Position numbers and translations under genes: made by a program. 5,374 bases of DNA from an uncultured Bacteroidota bacterium (GTDB taxonomy: Bacteria; Bacteroidota; Bacteroidia; Flavobacteriales; Flavobacteriaceae): the NCBI GenBank assembly GCA_903920835.1, contig CAIXNQ010000234.1, positions 1-5,374 of the forward strand, given 5' to 3'. How positions within the stretch are numbered: the stretch's first letter is position 1; each line of letters begins with the position of its first letter. Below, one piece after another: positions 1-5,311 of this stretch. The notes under the pieces were generated by a model that saw nothing but the letters and a program-made list of their open reading frames with translations, had not been told where the DNA came from and did not search any database.

Positions 1-825
1 ATTGAATATTCCAATTAAAGAAACTCTGTCGCTGATTCCAGCATAGCGAGCTAGTGAACAGATTTCTTTTCCATTAAATCCGTTAGGAATAAATGGATGA
101 AAGTTATTTGATGAAGAAGATTTGATTGAATTCAAATCTAAACTTACTATATCTGCATCTCTGAGCACTGGTTCTGCTAATGAAATATTATTTGATATTT
201 CTCCTAAACGGTAGGCTTCGAAATACATTTTGTCGATTAAATCTATTTCTTCTTGTGAATTATAGTAGGTTTGATATCCGATGTTACTATAATTAAATAG
301 ATTGTTTGGTTGGTCTAGTAATATTTTTGATAAATAGGATTCATTATCAATAGTTGTATCTGTTTTTCCGAAATCAAACTTACTGTCAATCGATACCAGA
401 TTAACCATTTGTTCTAAATTATCATAGGCTCTATACAAGGCATAAGTTATATCTTGAGATCCTCCTATAATAATAGGTAGAATTTTTTTCTTTATTAAAA
501 ATGAAACTACACTTTGAACTGCAAAATAGGTATCATTAATACTATCTCCGTTTGAAATATTTCCTAAATCTGCAATAGATTGGCTCCAGTTGCCAGGGAA
601 TAATTTATAAAGTCCTTTTCTGGTTGAACTTAAATCAATTTGTTCGTTATCATTTTTTGCACCACGGTTATCTGGCACGCCGATTATAGCCAAATTGATT
701 TTGTCAAGATCTGGAAAATCATCTTTGGTGTGTAGCGTTATTTTATTTCCCAGATGCTGACTTGACAATTGATTTATAAAATCAATTAAATCTGAATCTA
801 GTGGTGTTAGAAAATCGAATTCCAT
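1..825 (-). CDS. Arginase/formimidoylglutamase-family protein, N-terminal 275 residues (3' end off the window)
   Basis: The frame is open without a stop from an ATG at 825 to the window edge, giving 275 residues. The fold signature is that of the ureohydrolase (arginase/agmatinase/formimidoylglutamase) superfamily: IIGVPDNRG at about 48-55, ADLG at 85-88, PIIIGGSQD at 117-125, VSIDSKFDFG at 144-153, VSLDLNSIKSS at 227-237 and NGFNGKEICSLARYAG at 248-263. In true enzymes these positions read GGDHS/GGGHE, DAHxD and SxDxDxxDP and supply the two-manganese site. Here the GGDH histidine is Gln124, the DAH histidine is Lys149 and the last motif is weakened to LDLNSI. From memory, Bacteroidota homologues with GGSQD-type motifs are usually annotated formimidoylglutamase and run to nearly 390 residues, so roughly a quarter is missing. 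The start lies 6 bp after the topA stop, which suggests co-transcription and coupled translation. Family assignment is firm; catalytic activity is doubtful, so no symbol is given. Confidence 0.85.
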   Translation of the reverse strand, partial: MEFDFLTPLDSDLIDFINQLSSQHLGNKITLHTKDDFPDLDKINLAIIGVPDNRGAKNDNEQIDLSSTRKGLYKLFPGNWSQSIADLGNISNGDSINDTYFAVQSVVSFLIKKKILPIIIGGSQDITYALYRAYDNLEQMVNLVSIDSKFDFGKTDTTIDNESYLSKILLDQPNNLFNYSNIGYQTYYNSQEEIDLIDKMYFEAYRLGEISNNISLAEPVLRDADIVSLDLNSIKSSSSNNFHPFIPNGFNGKEICSLARYAGISDRVSLIGIFN

Positions 826-831
826 TTTTTG

Positions 832-3336
832 TTATTTCTTTTTGGCTGTTGTTTTTTTGGCAACAGTTGCTTTTTTGGCTGGTGCTTTTTTTGCTGGAGA
901 TTTCTTTTCAATCATTTCTTGAACCTGAGCGAGTGTCAATAATGATGCGTCTATATCTTTATTTAATTCGATTTTTATTTTACCTTTTGTTATAACCGAT
1001 CTTCCCCATCTGGCTTTTTCGACTAAAATACCTTCAGCTTTCCAGTCATGAATAACTTTATCAATATTTTTTTGTAATTTATCATCAATAAGTTCTTCAA
1101 CATCTCTTTGAGATAGGTTATCGAAATTGTATTTCTTGCTGACGTTGATAAAAATACCGTCCCATTTTAGAAACGGACCAAATCGACCAACACCTTTTTG
1201 AACATCGCTTCCTTTATAGGTGGCAATTGGCGCATCGGCTTTTGCTTTTTCGTCAATTAATTCTTGAGCTCTTTCTAGTGTTACATTTAATGGTTCTTCT
1301 CCTTTTGGCAAAGATATAAATGCAGTTCCGAAACGAATGTAAGGACCGAATCTTCCGTTGCTGACTTCGATTTCTTCTCCTTTGTAATTCCCTAAATTCT
1401 TTGGAAGTAAAAAAAGATTCAGTGTGTCTTCAAGCGTGATTGTTCCGATGTTTTGATCAGACATTAGACTCGCAAATTTTTTGTCTTCGTCGTCGGCTTC
1501 GCCAATTTGTGCCATTGGTCCAAATTTCCCTAAACGAACGCTGACTTGTTTTCCTGTTGCTGGATCTTTGCCTAAGATTCTTTCGCCGCTTTCTCTCTCG
1601 GCTGTGGCTTCAACGTTAATTACTGTTGGGTGAAATTTATCGTAGAATTCTTGCATCATTTTTGACCAATCTACGTTTCCTTCGGCAATTTCGTCAAAAT
1701 CTTGTTCTACTTTGGCAGTAAAATTATAATCTAAAATAGAGCCAAAGTTTTTTACTAAAAAGTCGGTTACAATAGTTCCGATGTCTGTTGGGACAAGTTT
1801 GCCTTTATCTGAACCTGTGTTTTCGGCAAGTATTTGTTCGGTAAGTTTTCCGTCTTTTAATATCAACTGTGTATATTTTCGTTGTGTCCCTTCAAAAGTT
1901 CCTTTCTCAATATAGGTTCTTGCAATGATGGTCGAAATGGTTGGTGCATAAGTTGAAGGTCGCCCAATGCCTAGTTCTTCTAGTTTTTTAACCAGTGCAG
2001 CTTCTGTATATCGGCTTGGTGCTTGGGTGAATCGCTCTCTGGAAGTGATTTGATTGTTATGCAATCTTTCGTTTACTTTCAGTGCCGGAAGCATTCCTTC
2101 TTGCTCTTCTTCCTCGTCGTCGTGACCTTCGAGATATACTTTTAGATAACCTTCAAAAAGGAGCACTTCGCCAGTGGCTGTAAATATTTCGTTATGATTG
2201 TTGGCTTTAATTTTTACGTTGGTTCTTTCGAGTTCAGCATCGCTCATTTGTGAAGCCAATGTTCGTTTCCAAATTAAATCATACAGACGGGCTTGATCTC
2301 TATCGATATCTACGGTATGACGTGACATGTCTGTAGGTCGAATGGCTTCGTGGGCTTCTTGTGCACCTTTGCTTTTATTGGCAAAAGTTCTGGGCTTGCT
2401 GAATTTTTCGCCATACGATTTTATGATTTCTGCTTTGGCTGCATTGATGGCTTCGGTGGACAGGTTGACGCTGTCTGTTCTCATATAGGTTATGAGTCCC
2501 GCTTCATATAATCGCTGGGCGAGCTGCATGGTGATTCCGACTGGAAGATACAGTTTTCGAGCAGCTTCTTGTTGCAAGGTTGACGTGGTGAACGGCGCAA
2601 CGGGCGATTTTTTTGTAGGCTTGGTTTCTAAATCGGCTACATTATATATAGAACCTATATTTTGTTGCAAGAAATCTTCGGCTTCTTTTCGAGTGCTGAA
2701 GTTTTTTGGCAATTTGGCTTTGAATGTCTTTCCTGCTTCGTTGACAAACTCTGCTACTACCGAGAAACTGGCTGTTGGTTTGAAATTCTGAATTTCTCTT
2801 TCGCGTTCTACAATTAGCCGAACCGAAACCGATTGCACCCTTCCGGCAGAGAGTCCTCCTTTTACTTTTCGCCATAAGACTGGCGAAAGTTCGTAGCCCA
2901 CAAGACGGTCTAGAACGCGTCGGGCTTGTTGCGCATTGACCAGATTATAGTCAATTTCGCGGGGGTTGTCAATGGCTTTTAGTATTGCAGATTTTGTGAT
3001 TTCGTGAAAAACAATTCGTTTGGTTTTGGCTTTATCGAGGTGGAGTTCTTCGGCGAGGTGCCAAGATATTGCTTCTCCTTCGCGGTCCTCATCGGAAGCA
3101 AGCCAAACCATATCGGCTTTTTTAGACAGTGTTTTTAGCTTTGAGACCAATGCTTTTTTGTCGGCGTTGACTTCATATTTTGGTTTGAAACCATTGAGCA
3201 CATCAACCCCAATTTCTTTTGACGGCAGGTCTGCAATATGACCAAAACTCGACTCTACTTGAAAGTCGGCGCCAAGAAACTTTTCGATTGTTTTTGCTTT
3301 TGCTGGTGACTCAACGATTACTAAATTCTTTGCCAT
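832..3336 (-). CDS. topA: DNA topoisomerase I (type IA)
   Basis: Cytoplasmic type IA topoisomerase that relaxes negative supercoils by cutting one strand through a 5'-phosphotyrosine link and passing the other. It has 834 residues. The Toprim domain is at about 1-140, with LVIVESPAKAKTIEKFLG at 5-22 (Glu9) and the Mg-binding DEDREGE at 82-88. The core follows, with GRVQSV at 165-170, the catalytic tyrosine Tyr284 in GLITYMRTDS, HEAIRPT at 329-335 and ELGIGRPSTYAPTI at 454-467. An acidic loop (DDEEEEQE) lies at 406-413. The C-terminal part has topoisomerase C-terminal repeats around LGKFGP (602), GRFGPYIRFG (661) and GRFGPFLKWDG (717), with a decayed fourth near KARWGRS (774). It ends in a Lys/Ala-rich tail (about 811-834) resembling eukaryotic linker-histone tails and probably binding DNA. 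The protein contains no cysteine, so the zinc ribbons of the E. coli enzyme are absent, as expected where the basic tail and repeats replace them. It is first in a probable operon with the arginase-like gene; no Shine-Dalgarno is evident. Confidence 0.98.
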   Translation of the reverse strand: MAKNLVIVESPAKAKTIEKFLGADFQVESSFGHIADLPSKEIGVDVLNGFKPKYEVNADKKALVSKLKTLSKKADMVWLASDEDREGEAISWHLAEELHLDKAKTKRIVFHEITKSAILKAIDNPREIDYNLVNAQQARRVLDRLVGYELSPVLWRKVKGGLSAGRVQSVSVRLIVEREREIQNFKPTASFSVVAEFVNEAGKTFKAKLPKNFSTRKEAEDFLQQNIGSIYNVADLETKPTKKSPVAPFTTSTLQQEAARKLYLPVGITMQLAQRLYEAGLITYMRTDSVNLSTEAINAAKAEIIKSYGEKFSKPRTFANKSKGAQEAHEAIRPTDMSRHTVDIDRDQARLYDLIWKRTLASQMSDAELERTNVKIKANNHNEIFTATGEVLLFEGYLKVYLEGHDDEEEEQEGMLPALKVNERLHNNQITSRERFTQAPSRYTEAALVKKLEELGIGRPSTYAPTISTIIARTYIEKGTFEGTQRKYTQLILKDGKLTEQILAENTGSDKGKLVPTDIGTIVTDFLVKNFGSILDYNFTAKVEQDFDEIAEGNVDWSKMMQEFYDKFHPTVINVEATAERESGERILGKDPATGKQVSVRLGKFGPMAQIGEADDEDKKFASLMSDQNIGTITLEDTLNLFLLPKNLGNYKGEEIEVSNGRFGPYIRFGTAFISLPKGEEPLNVTLERAQELIDEKAKADAPIATYKGSDVQKGVGRFGPFLKWDGIFINVSKKYNFDNLSQRDVEELIDDKLQKNIDKVIHDWKAEGILVEKARWGRSVITKGKIKIELNKDIDASLLTLAQVQEMIEKKSPAKKAPAKKATVAKKTTAKKK

Positions 3337-3355
3337 TGCCTAATTTGTTTGGGCG

Positions 3356-3385
3356 CAAAAGTATCTATTTTTTTTAAATAACAAA
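3356..3385 (-). promoter_or_regulatory. Bacteroidota-type sigma-A promoter of topA
   Basis: Read on the minus strand, a TTTG -33 element (3382-3385) is followed by an 18-bp spacer counted from its TTG, then TACTTTTG (3356-3363). The latter is a perfect match to the Bacteroidota -7 consensus TAnnTTTG. The -7 box lies about 20 bp before the topA ATG at 3336, so the predicted 5' leader is only about 10-20 nt. No operator or other regulatory repeat is visible around it. Confidence 0.8.
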
Positions 3386-3716
3386 GTTTTGCCGCTATTT
3401 TTGACTAGAAGATTTAATGAAAACTTATTAATTTATGGATTGAGGGGGTGAATTGAAATAGATTTTGATTTGGAATTTGAAGATTAAAAATGTTTTCCTT
3501 TAAAGGAGCTATGGTGAAAAAAACATACTTATTGAGATTGGTTTTAAAATTTTTTGAGAGATAATCTTTTATGGTATAGTTACTTTAATTAATTTATTAG
3601 GATATTTAAAAAAATAATTAATCTTTTTTAATTTATTTAGATTTTTTATATATTTGTCAATCGAATGCAGTTATTGTATGTGAGCGAAAGATTTTAATGT
3701 TATAGCAGGTCGCTCC
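3386..3716. other. AT-rich intergenic stretch without a convincing gene
   Basis: About 330 bp of very AT-rich, mostly T/A-run DNA lies between the topA promoter and the 21-bp array. It holds a 12-bp perfect palindrome TCCTTTAAAGGA (3496-3507), a 17-codon ORF from ATG 3511 to a stop ending at 3564 that I do not believe is a gene, and one TATATTTG box listed separately. I see no tRNA, riboswitch fold or CRISPR-like structure in it. Confidence 0.6.
3649..3656 (+). promoter_or_regulatory. Possible -7 element for the 227-residue gene
   Basis: TATATTTG matches the TAnnTTTG consensus exactly and points toward the gene starting at 4006. No TTG sits at the right distance upstream, only T-runs, so half of the promoter is missing. 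If it is used, transcription would start near 3660 and the whole 21-bp array would lie in a leader of about 345 nt. In DNA this AT-rich such a match can occur by chance. Confidence 0.25.
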
Positions 3717-3968
3717 CCTAGTGCAGTAAGGAATTACGCTAATGTAGTGAGGTAATCCCCAAGTAAAGTAAGGAAATTCCGAAGTGAAGTAAGATTTTAC
3801 GCTAGTCAAATAAGGTAATCACCAATTGAAGTTAGCAATTACGCTACTAAAGTAAGGAATTCCCCAAGCGAAGTAAGTCAATATGCTAGTGAAGTTAGCA
3901 ATTACGCTAGTGAAGTAAGGAAATCCCCAAGTATAGTAAGGAATCTATAAAGCGAAGTGGGATTTTAA
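3717..3968. repeat. Twelve-unit, 21-bp tandem repeat array
   Basis: The core AGTAAGG or a close variant begins at 3725, 3746, 3767, 3788, 3809, 3830, 3851, 3872, 3893, 3914, 3935 and 3956. That is twelve units at exactly 21-bp spacing with no insertion or deletion. The consensus is roughly GCTAGTGAAG or CCAAGTGAAG followed by TAAGGAATTMC. Units are diverged by substitutions only: the middle (AGTAAGGAA) is best conserved and the last unit is weakest. Before 3717 the pattern fades (AGCAGGT at 3704 is a possible decayed unit). A period of 21 bp equals two helical turns and seven codons. Both strands carry stops in every frame across the full array, so it is not an intact coding repeat as it stands. 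It is not a CRISPR, because the units abut without spacers. The function is unknown. It ends 37 bp before the start of the next gene. Confidence 0.95.
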
Positions 3969-4005
3969 AAATTGTAATTAATTTATTAACCAAATATTAT
4001 TTATT

Positions 4006-4689
4006 ATGAATGTGAAGCCTAAACACGAAGAAATGGTGCCATTGGCAAAAATGGTAATTAGAAGTTTTACGAGAGATCGCGTAGAATTTGAAGACAACGA
4101 TGGTCATTTTACGACTACTTTTTTGCAGGAGTTTAATGACAAAACAGAGGTTGTAAAAACGCAAGAAAAGCGGAGCACGAAGCTGAATGCGCAGAAGAAA
4201 ATCACCAAAGATTTATATTTGACTGCCGACAATATTAAAATGCCTTTGAAGTTGGCATCGAACAGTTTTAGACGTGCCGACTTGGACGGAACATTGTTTG
4301 TTAAAGCCCAAAAAAGCTTGCGCACCCGCAATATTGAGGGCGCAATTGACCACCTAGAAGCTATTGGTCAACTGGTGAATGCCAACGGCACAACCCTTGC
4401 CGCTAAAGGTTTGAAGCCAACTTTTATAGACGTTCTTAACGCTACTATTGCCGCTCTTTATGACCTTTCAAGCCAGCAAACAACCCTGATGCAGATGGGC
4501 GAAGATGTGACCGATGTGAATGTGGCACTTTATACCGACTTATACAAAAACTACATTGCCGAAGTGTGCAAAACTGGTAGAATTATCTATGCCAACGAGA
4601 ATAAAATCAAAGAATATACCATCAGTAATTTACTAAAAAAACTCCACAGCGCACCGCAAGGGGCGGATGATGCTGCACCAACTGCTTAG
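4006..4689 (+). CDS. Hypothetical protein, 227 residues, probably all-helical
   Basis: I do not recognise this family. The protein starts MNVKPKHEEMVPL, has no signal peptide or membrane segment, and is expected in the cytoplasm. It is rich in Lys, Thr, Asn and Ala with one cysteine (Cys188). Several stretches look like amphipathic helices: about 35-70, 96-125 (KAQKSLRTRNIEGAIDHLEAI), 138-165, 170-200 and 203-213. This suggests a helical bundle, followed by a short disordered Ala/Asp/Pro tail (APQGADDAAPTA). No catalytic motif, zinc site or DNA-binding helix-turn-helix is apparent. The ATG at 4006 is the first in frame and gives the longest reading frame; no Shine-Dalgarno precedes it, which is normal in this phylum. 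Base composition is clearly less AT-rich than the flanking intergenic DNA, and the frame stays open for 227 codons, so it is very probably real. It stands alone, with the 21-bp array directly upstream and repeat-rich DNA downstream. Confidence 0.85.
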   Translation: MNVKPKHEEMVPLAKMVIRSFTRDRVEFEDNDGHFTTTFLQEFNDKTEVVKTQEKRSTKLNAQKKITKDLYLTADNIKMPLKLASNSFRRADLDGTLFVKAQKSLRTRNIEGAIDHLEAIGQLVNANGTTLAAKGLKPTFIDVLNATIAALYDLSSQQTTLMQMGEDVTDVNVALYTDLYKNYIAEVCKTGRIIYANENKIKEYTISNLLKKLHSAPQGADDAAPTA

Positions 4690-4691
4690 TT

Positions 4692-4730
4692 AGTTATGAG
4701 TTTTTAGTTATGAGTTTTTAGTAATGAGTT
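4692..4730. repeat. 14-bp tandem repeat just after the hypothetical gene
   Basis: Two identical units AGTTATGAGTTTTT (4692-4705 and 4706-4719) are followed by a partial, altered one, AGTAATGAGTT (4720-4730), and then a related ATGAATTG. Because 14 is not a multiple of three, TAG recurs at 4691, 4705 and 4719 and TGA at 4697, 4711 and 4725. Each therefore occurs in all three forward frames. It begins 2 bp after the TAG stop of the upstream gene. The function is unknown. Confidence 0.85.
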
Positions 4731-4750
4731 ATGAATTGTCCGTCGCGGCT

Positions 4751-4780
4751 CCCTCCCCTTCGGGGAGGGCTGGGGAGGGG
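4751..4780 (+). other. GC-rich hairpin with overlapping G-quadruplex motif
   Basis: CCCTCCCC (4751-4758) and GGGGAGGG (4762-4769) form a perfect 8-bp stem with a TTC loop. A second G-rich arm, GGGGAGGGG (4772-4780), could compete for the same C-rich arm. The G-rich half alone (4762-4780) has four runs of at least three G with loops of 1, 2 and 1 base, the standard G-quadruplex pattern. It lies about 60 bp after the stop of the hypothetical gene and could act as a transcript end, but no U-run follows on either strand, so it is not a canonical intrinsic terminator. It may be a dispersed intergenic repeat. Confidence 0.7.
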
Positions 4781-4811
4781 AAATAAACCTCGTTAATTGT
4801 CTGCATTTCTA

Positions 4812-4842
4812 TTTTCTTTCCGACGCAGGAGGAATCGCATAA
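4812..4842 (+). repeat. 31-bp dispersed repeat, copy 1
   Basis: First of three copies; the core is GACGCAGGAGGAATCGCAT. It matches copy 3 at 30 of 31 positions, and the stretch 4815-4843 equals 5284-5312 over 29 bases without a mismatch. Similarity may continue into TAATCA a few bases further on. Its AGGAGGAAT resembles a Shine-Dalgarno but lies over 40 bp from the next start codon, so it is not the ribosome binding site of the GIY-YIG gene. Confidence 0.95.
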
Positions 4843-4878
4843 CGATAATCACATAACAATAAAAATAATTACAACAAA

Positions 4879-5238
4879 ATGAACAACACAATGATTGAAT
4901 ATAATGAAGGATATCATACCTATTATGTTTATATCATAACAAACAAATATAGAACAACTTTTTATGTTGGAATGACTAATAACTTAATTGTAAGATTGCA
5001 ACAGCATAAAGAAAATATTGAAAAAGGGATTAAAACTTTTGCTTCAAAATATGGAATAGAATATTTAGTTTATTATGAAAGATTTTCGTGGGTGCAACAA
5101 GCAATTGCTAGAGAAAAAGAAATTAAAGGTTGGAGAAGAGAAAAGAAGTTGGATTTAATTCGTTCTTTTAATAGTAATTTTGAATTTTTAAATAATCGCT
5201 TTGAAAAACATAATGCGATTCCTCCTTCGTCGGAATGA
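4879..5238 (+). CDS. Small GIY-YIG nuclease-domain protein
   Basis: This 119-residue protein consists almost entirely of one GIY-YIG nuclease domain of the short stand-alone kind (UvrC N-terminal / UPF0213-like). The GIY-equivalent motif is YYVYIITNK (15-23) and the YIG-equivalent is YVG (29-31), followed by MTNNLIVRLQQH with the expected catalytic Arg39 and His43. FASKYGIEYLVYYE (54-67) is typical of the family. AIAREKEIKGWRREKK (75-90) carries the probable metal-binding Glu79. All key residues are present, so it should cut DNA, cleaving one strand per active site with a divalent metal. The substrate is unknown, and no separate DNA-recognition domain is attached. ATG 4879 is the first start; ATG 4891 (MIEYNEG) is equally possible, and neither has a Shine-Dalgarno. 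The gene is strongly AT-rich compared with the neighbouring 227-residue gene. Its last eight residues (NAIPPSSE) and stop are encoded by an inverted copy of the 31-bp repeat, so the natural C-terminus was probably replaced or extended. A role in mobility is inference. Confidence 0.92.
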   Translation: MNNTMIEYNEGYHTYYVYIITNKYRTTFYVGMTNNLIVRLQQHKENIEKGIKTFASKYGIEYLVYYERFSWVQQAIAREKEIKGWRREKKLDLIRSFNSNFEFLNNRFEKHNAIPPSSE

Positions 5239-5241
5239 CAA
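5211..5241 (-). repeat. 31-bp dispersed repeat, copy 2 (inverted)
   Basis: Read on the minus strand it matches copy 3 at 28 of 31 positions; the differences are at positions 6, 15 and 30 of the repeat. Within the central 23 bp (5213-5235) only one base differs. It overlaps the last codons and the TGA stop of the GIY-YIG gene. It can pair with copy 1 around the gene or with copy 3 just downstream. ATTCC and GGAAT inside it (5218-5222 and 5232-5236) could form a small stem of their own. Confidence 0.93.
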
Positions 5242-5280
5242 ACTGCCGTGAGTGCTAAAACAAAACTTGTCGAAATAGTC

Positions 5281-5311
5281 TTGTCTTTCCGACGCAGGAG
5301 GAATCGCATAA
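5281..5311 (+). repeat. 31-bp dispersed repeat, copy 3
   Basis: Direct copy of the repeat at 4812-4842, with one difference in 31 bases. It is inverted relative to copy 2, 39 bp away between repeat edges, so the pair can form a hairpin of about 23 bp (one mismatch) around a loop of about 51 nt. No T-run follows. The remaining DNA to 5374 is AT-rich and shows no gene. Confidence 0.95.

Larger units (their letters stand above)
4812..5311 (+). mobile_element. Candidate minimal element: GIY-YIG nuclease bracketed by 31-bp repeats
   Basis: A 500-bp unit begins and ends with directly repeated 31-bp sequences, contains one nuclease gene, and carries a third, inverted copy at the gene's 3' end. The layout is repeat, gene, inverted repeat fused to the gene end, repeat. 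No transposase, recombinase or clear target-site duplication is visible. That the whole unit moves is inferred from the layout. The alternative is that REP-like repeats inserted independently around a resident gene, or that recombination between repeats trapped it. Confidence 0.35.

Noticed and set aside
801..995. 64-residue plus-strand ORF rich in Leu and Phe
   Set aside because: It is the reverse of the Lys-rich topA tail and the start of the arginase-like gene; the hydrophobic look is an artefact of reading poly-Lys codons backwards.
3511..3564. 17-residue ORF (MVKKTYLLRLVLKFFER) behind AAGGAG
   Set aside because: Only 2 bp separate the AAGGAG from the ATG (5 bp to the GTG). The purine run is part of a palindrome, Bacteroidota rarely use Shine-Dalgarno sequences, and the ORF is too short to distinguish from chance.
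3717..3968. CRISPR array
   Set aside because: The units are 21 bp and abut directly, with no unique spacers, and no cas gene is present.
3971..4005. Promoter immediately before the 227-residue gene
   Set aside because: TATTATTT near 3994 fits the -7 consensus poorly (no terminal TTTG) and lies so close to the ATG that the transcript would be almost leaderless.
4751..4769. Classical rho-independent terminator
   Set aside because: The stem is perfect, but no U-run follows on either strand.
4828..4835. AGGAGGAAT-like sequence as ribosome binding site of the nuclease gene
   Set aside because: It is more than 40 bp from the ATG and recurs identically in copy 3, where no gene follows in the window; it is part of the repeat.
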